From the NCBI GenBank assembly GCA_922989275.2, contig OV277869.1, positions 22,578,189-22,642,188 on the forward strand: 64,000 nucleotides of DNA. Reading direction: 5' to 3'. Made by a program: the position numbers and the translations under genes. Under the pieces are notes generated by a model. That model was not told the origin of the DNA. It did no database searches and saw only the letters and a program-made list of their open reading frames with translations. Below, one piece after another: positions 23,186 through 35,800 of the stretch. Origin of the DNA: Gari tellinella (lineage: Eukaryota > Mollusca > Bivalvia > Cardiida > Psammobiidae). Every line of letters begins with the position of its first letter. Position 1 is the first letter of the stretch.

Positions 23186-23312
23186 TGAAGACTACATCAA
23201 CAATCATTGTTGATGTAACCATCATTGTAAATAATCTTATATTTGAAAAAAAAAACATAACATTGTCAATGCTATATATATGTTTTTTCCCCAAATATAA
23301 GATTATTTTAAC
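23186..23312. repeat. Two palindromes side by side
   Basis: ACATCAACAA/TTGTTGATGT at 23,194-23,216, then AAATAATCTTATATTTG at 23,229 with its inverted CAAATATAAGATTATTTT near 23,293 around a 48-bp AT-rich loop. Confidence 0.8.
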
Positions 23313-23715
23313 CCCGTGAAGCCTAGTCACGCATATACACGTCCTTTTTAAAAACTGTACTCGTGAATAGTAGATCTACACTTTCCCTATGCAAACAGTG
23401 AAGACCAAGATCGGATCTCTATGTCATATTGCAGTGCATTGACAAAAGCATCCCTTACTGGACTAGACTAGATCTAAACAAGAAACTGGCATTGTCCATT
23501 TGAAGTTTCAGATATATCAAGGATGACAAAAAAGGGAAAATACTCCCCTCATTTCGATTGTGGTCCGCGTAACGCGGCGTCTGATCAGAGTCCAAACTGC
23601 TTGACACTCATTTCAATATATTTAAGGTCAAACAACCTAAAATTTGAATTTGAAAGATAAAAGCAGACGACGCTTGATTAAAATTGATGACGTCGTGTCA
23701 GTGAAGGGGTTAAAG
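23308..23715 (+). mobile_element. Family C fragment followed by family B fragment
   Basis: TTAACCCCGTGAAGCC to about 23,530 is family C-like without the hairpin right arm. 23,570-23,712 is the right half of family B (GCGTAACGCGGCGTCTGATC ... CAGTGAAGGGGTTAA). Confidence 0.6.
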
Positions 23716-24145
23716 ACATATGTGCGTAAATAAAATTTCCATAAGAATGTCTTTATACTTTGTTAACATATACACTTAACAATTCTAAGAAAGAAAATAA
23801 AAAGAAAGAAACGGGTAACCGACCTAAATTTTCAAATACATGTATAGGCTTTTACAAATATGACCCTTGGTTATTTTTTAAAATTCATTTTTACGGTAAT
23901 AAATGTATTGCAAACCAGAAAGTATATAGTAATCAAGGTATTTAAGAAGTTTATTTTTCAACATTTTTGATATAGGCGAGTATGTCTTTAAAAGTCATCG
24001 AGGCACGTCTAGAATATCCCTTCTTGCAAATTGCCATCTGCGTTTATTTTCGAACTTTTTTTCTCATTTTGATTGAAGAAACAGTCATGGAAGTTTCCAT
24101 CATTATAAATCCTGACCATGCGTTGAATAACCGGCAAAGAAGAAT

Positions 24146-24298
24146 GGGCGATTTAACCATTGTCCCAACAGAAGCACCTTAAAGCAGACTGAAAGTGAAG
24201 CAGAAAGCACCTTAAGGCGCATTCTGCTTTACTTTAAACTGGCTTTAATCGGTCGCCTGTCTTTAAAACTATAAACGGGCTATGGGGTGAACGTTAAA
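24146..24298 (+). mobile_element. Family A element, left part deleted
   Basis: Hairpin arms AAAGCACCTTAAGGCGCATT; right end CTATGGGGTGAACGTTAA. Confidence 0.75.
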
Positions 24299-24840
24299 GA
24301 CGCGGGGATGTGTATCCCCTTTTCAGAGTGAGCATGGGTTTCCTATATGGATGTGCATGACACGAACATACACTATTTTGGTGGATTTTTTTCATATTTT
24401 ATTTGCAAAGTTCAGAAGATAGATGTGAAAGTGGCCGCGAATATTCAAAAAGAGAAAGGATTATGCAGAATAAATGATATGCAGGAAGCCCCTCCTGGCA
24501 CTATATGAATTACTTTCATACATGGTTAAGCCGTCACTCTTGTAAATAAAAACAGGGACATTAGATATTGATTGTCCCTGATAAAAATGATACATGCGGT
24601 CGCTTTTAAAAGTCGCTAAAAATGTTTTTTACTGATAAAACAAACATGTTTACTGTTAAACCAGGATTATAACCACGATGCCAGACAAATTCCCATAATC
24701 ATTATTAACATTTAACCATTCTTTTCTACAATACCCAAAAGGACAATGATCAAACACCGAGTTCCTCGACGTCTGATCAGGATCCAAACTGTTCGACATT
24801 TATAAATATGAATTCGAGAATTAAAGCAGACAACAAATCG
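24299..24840. other. Unrecognised, with a half family B hairpin
   Basis: 24,755-24,795 has CGAGTTCCTCGACGTCTGAT, the right arm of a B/E cassette. No gene. Confidence 0.45.
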
Positions 24841-25245
24841 TTTAACCCTTTACCCCATATCACGTTTCTAGTGTTGAAGAAATGTTACCACTTATCGCAG
24901 GTTGAAATAAAGCAGAATGCACCTTCAGGTGCATCACATGCTTTTCTTTAAGCCTGCTTAAGCTATTATTTGCTAGGATATATAAAATATATTTTATGGT
25001 GCATATTCATGTCTGTAAAAAGTTTAACTATTTTCTTTTCAAATTCTTTATTCTTTATTTCGCTCAGTACATGAGGTTCACATGAATACATGAGGTTCAC
25101 ATGAATACATGAGGTTCACATGAATGCATGAGGTTCACATGAATGCATGAGGTTCACATGAATACATGAGGTTCACATGAATATAAATTTTCAGGAGGAG
25201 TACATTTAAATGTATAAAATGTGTATATATGGAGTAGTGGGTTAA
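24841..25245 (-). mobile_element. Family A element expanded by a tandem repeat
   Basis: CCCTTTACCCCATATC at left, ATGGAGTAGTGGGTTAA at right. The length is 400 bp against the usual 230-260 because of the 19-bp repeat. Confidence 0.85.
25064..25184. repeat. 19-bp tandem repeat inside a family A copy
   Basis: About six copies of ATGAGGTTCACATGAATAC, some with GC in place of AC. It sits between the hairpin and right end of the family A element at 24,841-25,245, so it expanded after that insertion. Confidence 0.9.
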
Positions 25246-26568
25246 ACAAGATGATGTCATAGCAATGAATGGAGACACACTTAATTTTATAGAAATATAA
25301 TATTCCTTTTAAAACTGAAGCTCTATCCAAATTACATTACAGAAATTGGTAAATGAAAATGAAGAAAGTAAGTGTACATAAACATAGTTTATTTTCAAAA
25401 TAAAACGTGCGCACTTAGCCTAACAAATATAATACAGCTTTTATATAACAAAACCCTTCATTGCATAATGATGCATGATAATATAGGTGAACCTATGTTC
25501 AGTAACACTTAGCAGAGAAGCCTTGATAGTGCAAAATACAGGTGGCAATCTGTGTTACTCTGTTAGTTCTTTAATGCCCAACAAACGTTATGCAGAAAGT
25601 TCTTTCAGGAGTTTTCTGAATTACTTTTGTTAAGGATTAAGCTAACATCTATCTTAGAGTACTATACCCATCTTCTCTAGAATGGTCACTAAAACATTGG
25701 TTGACAGAACTAACGCTTACAGTATGGATGATATATATGTAATTTACATGTATTTATCACATAACTTGCGACCTGGGAGTGGCATAAAGGCATTATATAA
25801 ATATTGTACACCACTAGTGAAATATCGTTTTTTGGACTCCGGCCTAACCTGTTCATCCACAAGCAATGCATGTAGCAGGACACAAAATGACGTCATTTGC
25901 CATGATGTTGCCCTAAACAACGTAGTGTTTTGGCATAAAATCTATATAGCACAGGGACTACAAACTACTATTTCAATTGATTTAATAGGTGTTTAAAATT
26001 GTTATGTGATAAATAGAATCTCACATTCGTGCTCATTACTTATCATTTTTAATAAACTTGTTGACTTAAATTAATATGACACTCGACAAGGCTCGCATCA
26101 TATTATTTTAGTCAACTCATTTATTAGAAATGATAAACAATGAGCACTCATGTAAGATCCTCTATGTATATGAAATGAATACACTGTTTTAGTTTAACAA
26201 ACATTTTGTATACACAAGCTTATTTGTTTGCAAGGCATGTTTAAAGAATAATAAATTGTACCTTCTAGCATGCTGTGGAGGTTTCTTTGAAAATTTAATG
26301 AGAACAGATGGTTTGCATCCTTATGAGATGCAAATTCAAACTGAAGGAGCTTTCTGCCTACTTTTATCTTGCTTAAAACCCAAACATGAACCTTTATAAC
26401 TGTCAACAATTCACTTTTAAACTGGCCATAATAGTGGATTATATTGCATGAAACATTTGAGCTAAATAACAAGGTTTTTATACTGTATGATGACTGTCAT
26501 AAGCAACAGTAGTTTGTACATGTATACTACAGTGGAGAAACATAGATTCTCTCCAAATAAACACTTTT
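25246..26568. other. No gene seen; one long palindrome
   Basis: Open frames of 104 (plus) and 92 (minus) codons have no resemblance to known families and no splice support. The palindrome at 26,020-26,163 is listed separately. Confidence 0.45.
26020..26163. repeat. Imperfect palindrome of about 140 bp
   Basis: AGAATCTCACATTCGTGCTC...TTGTTGACTTAAAT and its inverted ATTTTAGTCAACTC...TGAGCACTCATGTAAGATCC, arms about 60 bp. Confidence 0.8.
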
Positions 26569-26572
26569 AACT

Positions 26573-26816
26573 CATTACCCCATAGCTTATTTCAAGTTTT
26601 GACGATAGCTGATCACTTAAAGCAGGTTGAAAGTAAAGCAGAATGCCCCTTAAGGCGCATTCTGCTTTACTTTCAGCCTGCTTTAAGCTATTATCTGAAA
26701 GGATATGGAAAATATTTCTTATGCTGTATATTCATGACTTTATAAATTATAACTATTTCTTCAGTAGAAGAATAAATTAAAGGCATAAAAAGGCTTATTT
26801 ATGGGGCAATGGGTAA
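26573..26816 (-). mobile_element. Family A element
   Basis: TTTAACTCATTACCCCATAG at left and TTATGGGGCAATGGGTAAA at right; near-perfect hairpin GCAGAATGCCCC/GGCGCATTCTGC. Confidence 0.88.
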
Positions 26817-27016
26817 AAATATTTCCCAATGTAGGTGATTGTTCTAAAAATCTTAAGTCCTTTGCAGACAGTTTGGTAACCAGGCATCTCAACAGGATCT
26901 AAACAGTTACTGTTGGCCAATTATTTCAAAATGAGTTATTACACTTTGCTAAAGTTACCATTGTTTAGCTAAAAATTAACTGTTCTATTGCATTGTGTTT
27001 GTGCTACTTTTCGTTG

Positions 27017-27250
27017 AACCCATTACCCCCATAGTTTGTTTCTAGTTTTGAAGACAGGCAGCAACTTACAGCAGATTGGAAGTTAACCTGAATGCACCAT
27101 ACAGTACATTCTGTTTTACTTTCAGCCTGCTTTAAACTGTTATCTGCTAGGATATATAAACTATCATATGGTGCATATTCATACCTATATAAAGTGGACC
27201 TATTTTCTGCAGTTGACAAATGAATTAAAAGGCGTAAAAGTGGTACATGT
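27017..27250 (-). mobile_element. Family A element, worn
   Basis: AACCCATTACCCCCATAG at left; hairpin arms CCTGAATGCACC and AGTACATTCTG with several mismatches. Confidence 0.75.
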
Positions 27251-27279
27251 ATTTAGGATTGTTTTTATAATATATTACA

Positions 27280-27430
27280 AAATAACAAACAGTGAAGTCC
27301 CTGATTAGAGGGCTCTTGCAGGAGCCCTCTAATCAGGGACTTCAATTTTTGCATTAGACAGATGTACTCTTCGCAGGTACACTTTTAGTAGATGATGCAT
27401 ATATGCATGACTAGGGCTCAATGAGTTAAG
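27280..27430 (+). mobile_element. Family C element, right part
   Basis: A strong hairpin, CCTGATTAGAGGGCTC with inverted GAGCCCTCTAATCAGG, ending GGGCTCAATGAGTTAA. Confidence 0.75.
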
Positions 27431-27509
27431 AAGTCTATTCTGTGTTCAAATGTTACTATACAACACATAATGCAATAAATGTAGACCTTTTTAAAAAACT
27501 TCAGTTTTA

Positions 27510-27885
27510 GTCTAAATAGCAAACAGACTGGAGCTTGATCAGATTTGATATGATTTGTTTTGATTTTACGTCGCTTTCAACAGTATTTCAGTCATATCGC
27601 GACGTCCAGCTAATTATAGGTGGAGGAAGACCCCAGACGTCCTTTTATGCACTGTTTCAGGCACAAATCGGCAACTGGGTAGAACCACCGACCTTCTGCA
27701 AGCCAGCTGGAAGGCTTCCCCACATGAAAAATCCGAACGACCCTACTGGGATTCGAACTCACAGCGGTGAGGAGCTTAGTGATGTAAGCTTGATCAGAGG
27801 CCGGGCTCAAACTGTTTGCTACAGACTTAAGGTTTTTAGAATAAATGTGTATATTGAGAAAGAATAAAATTCTCTCCAATTTTGC
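27510..27885 (+). mobile_element. Family E element hosting a SINE
   Basis: Hairpin AGACTGGAGCTTGATCAG continues at 27,787 after the SINE; the right end TTGAGAAAGAATAAAATTC is worn. Confidence 0.6.
27543..27786 (-). mobile_element. tRNA-derived SINE inside a family E copy
   Basis: Minus orientation. B box GAGTTCGAATCCC lies at 27,748-27,760, then a body with TCTTCCTCCACC and GTCGCGATATGAC and the tail GAAAGCGACGTAAAA. This is the layout of SINEs widespread in molluscs. An 11-bp duplication, AGCTTGATCAG, flanks it (27,532-27,542 and 27,787-27,797) and lies within the hairpin of a family E element. Confidence 0.85.
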
Positions 27886-28183
27886 ATGTAATTTTCTATT
27901 TACATGGCTAGAAATATTGAGACAAGTCTACAAAATATTTGAAAAGAAAGTAGTGAAATACACCACAAACAAAATTTTCCTGAGGGGAAAAAAACATGCA
28001 TTTACAATTACAATACAGTTTTATTTCTAAACATAATAAGAATATAAATTTATTGTAATAATATTGTTACAACAACTCAAACTCTTGTTTTAAAGAGAAA
28101 GAATCAAGTAAAGAAGAAAGTGTCAGAAGAAGCTTTCTGTTTTACTGTGAGCATGCTTCAGCACTTGCCCCTTATATCATATA

Positions 28184-28417
28184 CAGTGGAGATATTATTA
28201 TTTCCCATTTAAACCCAAAACGAAACGCAAACGCATTGCAATAAAACGTAGAAAATGACAACTTTTTGACATTTTTGACAATTTGTTTTAATCTGAGTGG
28301 CAAACAGTTTAGAGCCTGATCAGACCCGGCATCTGATATGGCTCTAAACTGTTTGCAATGAAATTAATAGTTTAGCATAAACGAGTTTATTGGGAAAGAA
28401 CAGCGTCTTCGCCACTG
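28184..28417 (+). mobile_element. Family E element, complete
   Basis: TA-CAGTGGAGATATTATTATT at left and GGGAAAGAACAGCGTCTTCG-CCACTG-TA at right. Hairpin AGAGCCTGATCAGACCCGGC/ATCTGATATGGCTCT. Confidence 0.85.
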
Positions 28418-28424
28418 TAAGGAG

Positions 28425-28640
28425 CTATTAGGATCTACACTGTTTGCAAAATATACATCACTGGTTAACAGCATAGAATAGTCTAAGCAGATACAGAGTG
28501 TCAAAAACAAGAAATCAAATGAGCCGTGCCATGACAAAACCTGTTTTATTGCATTGCAAACAGTGTAGATCAAGGCAAGCTGCTGCGTCAAAGATGCGGC
28601 GGCTGGTCTTGATCTACACTGTTGACACCCACATGCATCT
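28425..28640 (+). repeat. Hairpin cassette variants
   Basis: Contains GCAAACAGTGTAGATCAAG, GCTGCGTCAAAGATGCGGC and CTTGATCTACACTGTTG, a cassette of the family C/D type whose centre differs but still pairs. Confidence 0.7.
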
Positions 28641-28914
28641 TATGTAGCTGTATTATACATGGTTTTTGGCAGTGTAGACCAAACTCAGATACAGAGCTAG
28701 GGATGACAAGGGTGCCTGGGTTGTACAATGCTGCAATGCACTAAGGCAGGTTTTGTCATGGCATGGCTCATATACATTGCACCTGTATGGAATTCTCAAA
28801 TATCAACAGATGGACGCTTATTGCAGAACACATGCAATACAGTAAGCTTGTACACACACAAAAAAACCTCTTACATTTAGCATCAATGTCATACACCCAA
28901 CTGTACATACCCTA

Positions 28915-29400
28915 AGCAACACACTCAAACACCCCAATACACAAGCACACCTATTGCAACACCTTCAATCACACACATATCAACACTTTCATACTCAGCA
29001 ACACACTCAAACACCCCAATACACAAGCACACCTATTGCAACACCTTCACACCGCTATCAACACTTTCATACTCAGCAACACACTCAAACACCCCAATAC
29101 ACAAGCATACCTATTGCAACACCTTCACACCGCTATCAACACTTTCATATTCAGCAACACACTCAAACACCCCAATACACAAGCACACCTATTGCAACAC
29201 CTTCACACACCTATCAACACTTTCATATTCAGCAACACACTCAAACACCCCAATACACAAGCACACCTATTGCAACACCTATCAACACTTTCATACTCAG
29301 TAACACACTCAAACACCCCAATACACAAGCACACCTATTGCAACACCTTCACACACCTATCAACACTTTCATACTAAGTAACACACTCATACATTTCAGC
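28915..29400. repeat. 78-bp minisatellite, about six units
   Basis: CACTCAAACACCCCAATACA recurs at 28,923, 29,005, 29,083, 29,161, 29,239 and 29,307, mostly 78 bp apart (one 82 and one 68). Because 78 is divisible by three, two frames stay open across it and give a repetitive 154-residue peptide; this is a by-product of the repeat, not a gene. It lies 300 bp beyond the RRAGA stop codon, perhaps in the 3' UTR. Confidence 0.9.
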
Positions 29401-29709
29401 TCCAGATGTTGTGAGTAGTCACCATTTAGGGCTTGGGTGAAAACATTAAACTCAATAGATACTAATTTGTACACCTTTAATTTATTCCTCTACTGAGGCA
29501 AATAGTATCTATCATGAGAAATACTTTGTATATTCAGAAGATGGAAGCTTGAATTGTAATTTTCTACGTTTTCTCTTGTTTTTGTTTGCGTTTAAACTTT
29601 TCTCCACTGTTGTACGGTTTGTACCTCCCATAATCTTCATGTTCTTAATCTAATGCCTGAAGAATCTTGCGAGTATTCAGAGTTTTTCCAGTGATTGTTT
29701 CACGGGAGA

Positions 29710-29804
29710 CTATGTTGTTATCGAAGGATGTCCAGCATCAACCCGCTCCAGCTTTTCGAAGTGTTTCCGTGCATTCTTGATGTTTATAAGAGTTGCTGCT
29801 GATG
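29710..29804 (-). CDS. RRAGA: RRAGA exon 8 (C terminus and stop)
   Basis: 95 bp after acceptor TTACTGCAG. It encodes [19 protein letters not shown] and then [12 protein letters not shown] before TAG at 29,712-29,710. Residues up to ERVD match the family; the last eight residues differ from vertebrate RagA, as expected for this variable tail. The exon was found by searching for the missing C terminus, since it forms no long open frame. Confidence 0.94.
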
Positions 29805-32800
29805 CTGCAGTAATAAAATGTAAAATATTACACAATATTCATACAATATAAACCTTTTCCTACATAGATTTATACACATTTAATAAAATTTTGAAATCTA
29901 TACAAATTCAAATAATAACTGAAAACTAACATGAAACAGCAGCTAAAGATGATGATATAAGCCATATCATTTGGTTCTGCTCTTTTAACCCATTCCCCCA
30001 TAAATACGACATTTACGCCTTTGATTCATTTCTTCACTGAAGAAAATAGGATAGCTTTTACAGTCATGAAAATATGTCATAAGAAATATTTTCTTTACCC
30101 TAGCCCATGGCAGCTTAAAACAGCCGGAAAGTAAAGCAGAATGCTCCTTAAGGTACATTCTGCTTTACTTTCAACCTGTTTTAAAGACTATCCCGGCAGT
30201 TTCTTCTAATTTTTCAGAACACTCAGATTTTTTTTGAAATTTTGCGTTGTGCAGAAATATGAAACAAAAATAGGGGGTCCCCAAACTGGATTATTTCTTA
30301 ATAGCTTGTTTTTGGGTATATCCCTAATTATCGGAAGACACATGCTTTTGATCATAAACTCTCAGAATAACCTCTTTAGCTTTGTAATTTACCTAATTTG
30401 TTTGGTCATACATATATTTTCATAAAATGGAAAAAAAATAGAAGCAGGAGTATCAAATAGTTATTTTTCAAAGTTTTTTCCTCTACAGTTCTAACATTAA
30501 GATTTTGACAATATTTTTCACAAATATTGATGAAGCATTAATTTACTGAAATCACACATAAAAATTAAAGGTGCCCTAATTAGCTTTTCTAAAAAATACA
30601 AATGTCTGCATAGAGAGTAACACATGTAAATCCAATATACATAGGGCTATATACAAATGCTATATGGTAACCACTTTTAAAGGCTAAAATGGGTCCAAAT
30701 CAATACTGTTCAATCGTCAACAATATATCACTGTTCAAGCACTATAAGTATATATCACTAATCGTGGTCGCCAAATGCAGGTATGACCGCATAATTTAGC
30801 TTATTGAGACAGAAAAAATACAAATACAAATATGAATATTTATCATAGAATATGATGGTCAAAGGGAAGCAACTCATGGAAAGATTTTGCATGAGTTGCC
30901 TCCCTTTTACCAAAAGAATCGAAACTGCTGCAATTCTCCTTAAGTGATCACCTTTCATCAAAACTAGAAGAGCTTATGGGGGAATGGGTTAATTGTGAGT
31001 ATAGTATTATTTGAAATGCTGTCTTCAATAAACACAGTTGCCTCCAATGTCATACTTGACAATATATTTTTAATCATTTCAAGGTCCAAATTAGGTCAAG
31101 GTCGAACAAGATTAGGTATTAGGGGTGGATTTGGAATGGTGGAAGGCAACTAGAGTATAAGTATTCAAGCCATCTATAAAGTGGTGTTGATGCTAGACAA
31201 AAAGGAAACATCAGTTTACCCATGTCACCAACTCATGGATAGACATTTTAACCTAATGGTCAAACTTTTATTAAGTGACCACTAACAGGACAATACATAT
31301 GTAGTATTCATTATAGGTGGCAGCTTAATGCAAGGCAAAAGAGGTGCACAAGGCTACAATAGGAGCCTCCTGCATGACCTTTGCCCTGCATTAAGTGGTC
31401 ACCTGTCTTCAAAGAGCATTAAGCATCTTCATTTAGTGATCCCTCAACCCATTATCTCATAAATACAACTTTTGACACCTCTTATTTATATCTCAAATGA
31501 AGAAAATATTTCAAATTTATATAGTCATGAACATGTATCATAAGAAATATTTGCTATATTTCAGTAGATGGTAGCTTAAAGCAGGCTGAGAGTAAAGCAG
31601 AATGTGCCTTAAAGGCACATTCTGCTTTACTTTCAACCTGCTTTACGTGATCATATATCTTCAGAGCTAGAAGCAGGCTATTGGGTGATGAGTTTACAGA
31701 AGTTTAACTGTATATGACTTCTGTACCAGTAGATACTCAGGGTATAAATAAAGTCCATTTTGTGATGTAACTTACGTATTCCAGGGTCTGACATGACGAC
31801 CATAACGTAGGTATTTGGTGTGAAGACGTCTATAAAGGCAGCAAACTTGCTGTTTCTGACCTCCATACCCTGGAAGGAGGCCGCCAGCTTACTACAGCTC
31901 AGCTTAAACTGTTTGATTATGTTACTGATCTTCTCAAACCTGTGAATGTCCTTATGTGGTTTCCTTTCACAATGTGAGATCACCTGAAATGACGATTAAG
32001 ATTGAGCGTTGATAACTTGAACTCGCTTAACCCATTTCATCACAAAAAAGAACTTTTCACGCATTTAATTAATTCCTCCACTGAAGAAAATAGTTCTACT
32101 TTATTCAGTCGTGAACAAGTATTGTAAGATATATTTTCAATATTCTAGCAGGTAGTAGCTTAAAGAACGCTAAAAGTAAAGCAGAATGCACCTACAGGTG
32201 CATTCTGCTTTACGTTCAACCTGCTTTAAGTGGTCACCTGTATTCCTGTGAAGGTATATTCACAACATGGGTATTACAGTAAATACAGTTGAGACTAGAT
32301 ACTTCCAACTCACGTTAATTCAAACATACCCATATTTTAAAGTTAATTCATGGCTCAAGTAATGAAATACAGGTAATTGTTTGACTTAAGTGAGATCAAG
32401 TTATCATAATTAAAAAACTTAATGGTAAGGTAGATTTATGCGAGTTTGAAGTATCGAGTTTCAACGGTATTAGAGTTTCATGGAGATACTAACCAAGAAT
32501 GTAGCTCTTTCAAACAACAACACTTCATCAGCATCTATGATATTTGTGAACATGGCTAAGTTCTTCTCTAACTGTTGGACATTTGGAATCAGCTGATATA
32601 CTATAGATGACCAGGCCTGTACAAAAACAGAATGAATGAATGAATGAAATTAAGAGGGAGTAAACTGAACAAATCCAACAATGTCTCACTCATTTCAGCA
32701 CCAAATCGTATGGTGTTACTACACATTAGACTCGTCTCAAAGAAATGATTCTAACAAGTAGTGACACCATTCTAATGAGAAGTGACATCATAGGGTTTAA

Positions 32801-35800
32801 TGCAGAATAAAGAATTTATCTGAAAGGTGTATACTAAAAGCAAGCTGAAAGTAAAGCAGAAAGCTCCTTCAGGAGCTTTCTGCTTTACTTTCAGCATGCT
32901 TTAAGCAACCACCTGCATTTAGAACTGAAAACAAGCTATACATGTAATTAGGGAAAGTGTAAACCTGTCCATTCATCACATGACATACACTGATTGTATA
33001 CATTCCTCTGCATGTTCAAACAGTTTTCATGATCACCAAATAGTGTCCATTCATTTAAGAGGACCATGGAGTAGTGGATTATTTACCTTATAGAGAGTTT
33101 CATCCCATATAGTTGTTTTTTTACCTTATAGAGAGTTTCATCCCATATAGATGATTACCTTAAAGAGAGTTCCATCCCATATATATGTTTACCTTATAGA
33201 GAGTTTCATCCCATATAGATGTTTACCTTATAGAGAGTTTCATCCCATATAGATGATTACCTTAAAGAGAGTTCCATCCCATATATATGTTTACCTTATA
33301 GAGAGTTTCATCCCATATAGATGTTTACCTTATAGATAGTTTCATCCCATATACAGTATAAACTCGGAAAACCGGAGTCCCAGAAATCCGGAATCCTCGG
33401 AATACTGAACTTTCCGTCCGGTCCCGATTTTGTTCCTTCTTATTTTAACCAAAAGTAAGTCTCAGAAAACCGGAACCTCAGAATTCCGAAAACCGAACGA
33501 TTTTCTCGGCCCAAAATGTTCAGACACACATAAAAATTACCTCGGAAAACCGAACATCCACTGTATTTATCACCTCGCGTCTCAAATTTCACCATTGCGA
33601 TCATGGAAAATTCATTCAACCGAGTCGACCGTTAAACACATCTGGGACTCTAAGCGTATGTGTTAAGATTGCGTAATGGGTGGGGTGTTTGTTGGAGATG
33701 ACACGAGTATTTCACGGTTGTGACACTTGATTGCTTATTAAAATTAGGCTCCGATCTGACAATGCTACAGTAACAAAATGTGTTACATTGTTCGTAGTTT
33801 GTTTCGAAGTACGTCGGCACACTTTACTGTTTAGAATTCAAATTTATAAAAGTTCAGTAAGGCATTCTGAAGACAGAAAGAAAGGAAATAACTCAGTTAT
33901 ATTTCATAATTATTGTTTGCAATAGCGTACTGAATGATTGTGTTGTAGAAGCAAAGTCTTACTGTATAAACACCCGCTCAATTAGGTCATCTAATAAACT
34001 ACGCAAAACGAAAACACCGACACTTGATTTGCACAGCAAAACTTCCTTTAGCGACATATTCGCAAATTCGGAAACGTTCTTGATTATACTGAGCCTACGA
34101 ACTTCCATAGAAAAATGTGCTGCTCGAAATGCGAATAAAGTAAGCCCATCAAAAGTTAAAACTACAGCGGTTGTTTCGTTTTATGATGGTTGCGACAACC
34201 TAAAAATGAAGTGTTTATTCATAACACAGATGCTTCTAACCGATGGGAATACGTTTATATCCTGTAATTTAACCCTAAAAATACAGAGTAAACACGAGTG
34301 CACATTATACGCGGCAAAAAAGGTAAATAATTATTGCGCTATTGTTAAAAATGCTCTGTCGTATTGAAAGTTTATTCTCATTCTTGATCATTCTATCAAA
34401 CAGTTTTGATCTAGATGAGAATTCACTGTAACGTTCATGTTATTAAGTTATAGGTCCGGTCTGTGAAGATGCTTCAGCCTAAATGTTAGCACTGATTCAT
34501 GAAATACTCAGAAAACCGAACACCTCAGAAAACCGAACTTTTTACCTGGTCCGGAGGGTGTTCGGTTTTCCGAGGTTTTACTGTAGATGTTTACCTTATA
34601 GATAGTTTCATCCCATATATATGTTTACCTTATAGAGAGTTTCATCCCATATATATGTTTACCGTATAGAGAGTTTCATCCCATATATATGTTTACCTTA
34701 TAGAGAGTTTCATCCCATATAGATGTTTACCGTATAGAGAGTTTCATCCCATATAGATGTTTACCGTATAGAGAGTTTCATCCCTTATAGATGTTTACCG
34801 TATAGAGAGTTTCATCCCATATATATGTTTACCTTATAGAGAGTTTCATCCCATATATATGTTTACCTTATAGAGAGTTTCATCCCATATATATGTTTAC
34901 CGTATAGAGAGTTTCATCCCATATATATGTTTACCTTATAGAGAGTTTCATCCCATATAGATGTTGCAAAACATGTACAGTCTAGAGGTTTTGACAGTCT
35001 TTTCAGGTCATCTTCTCTCTCGCGTATGATCTGTAAATCAAAGGATACACAATATCTAATTGATCTATATACATGAATACAGTACAACCTTACTGTTATC
35101 CACTCAAAAAAAGCTCTTCCCAGTATTTGAGGCAACTGGATACTTAACCCTTTCAACCCTAAACATCTCTTGTGGGTATTTATAATCCTTTTTGACTCTT
35201 CTAGTACTTTGAACCGGTCTACTGTTACATTTTTGGTATGACAACAAAAACCAATGGAAATATAAAACAGTGGAGACCCTGATCAGAGGGCTCCTAAAAG
35301 AGCCCTCTGATCAGGGTCTACACTGTTTGCATATGTAATCAGTAATCTCTACAGAGTGCTGTAGGGTTGAAAGGGTTAAAGCATAACAAATGTTAACCTT
35401 TTTTACTGCTTTAGAATGGCCTATCGCTCTACACAGAGTACCAATATTGATTAACACTGGCCCCATCTTAACCCATTCCCCCATAAATACGTCTTTTTAT
35501 GCCTTTTATTTATTCCTCCACTGAATAAAATCGTTCAAATCTATTCCAGTCATGAGAAAATGTACCATAAGAAACAGATTCTATATCCTAGTGGATAGAA
35601 GCTTAAAGCAGGCTGCGAAAAGCAGAATGGGCCTAAATGCTTTTTCTGCTGTACTTTCAACCTGCTTTAAGTGGTCACCTCTTTTCAAAACTAGAACCAG
35701 ACTATGGGGTAATGGATAAAGATGAATTCATAGCTACTGATAAGTGGGTTACTCCAAAAAGACTGAATAGTAAATTCTTTATGTCTCCCTCCAACCCCAT

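Noticed and set aside
27535..27879. Frames of 110 and 89 codons on both strands
   Set aside because: They coincide with a tRNA-derived SINE.
28954..29418. 154-codon open frame with a repeating Thr/His/Gln-rich peptide
   Set aside because: It is the 78-bp minisatellite read through; a second frame on the same strand is equally open, and there is no family resemblance.
33080..34960. Regular short repeats suggesting a CRISPR array
   Set aside because: The units are contiguous with no unique spacers, contain an exon end and splice donor, and lie in an animal intron.
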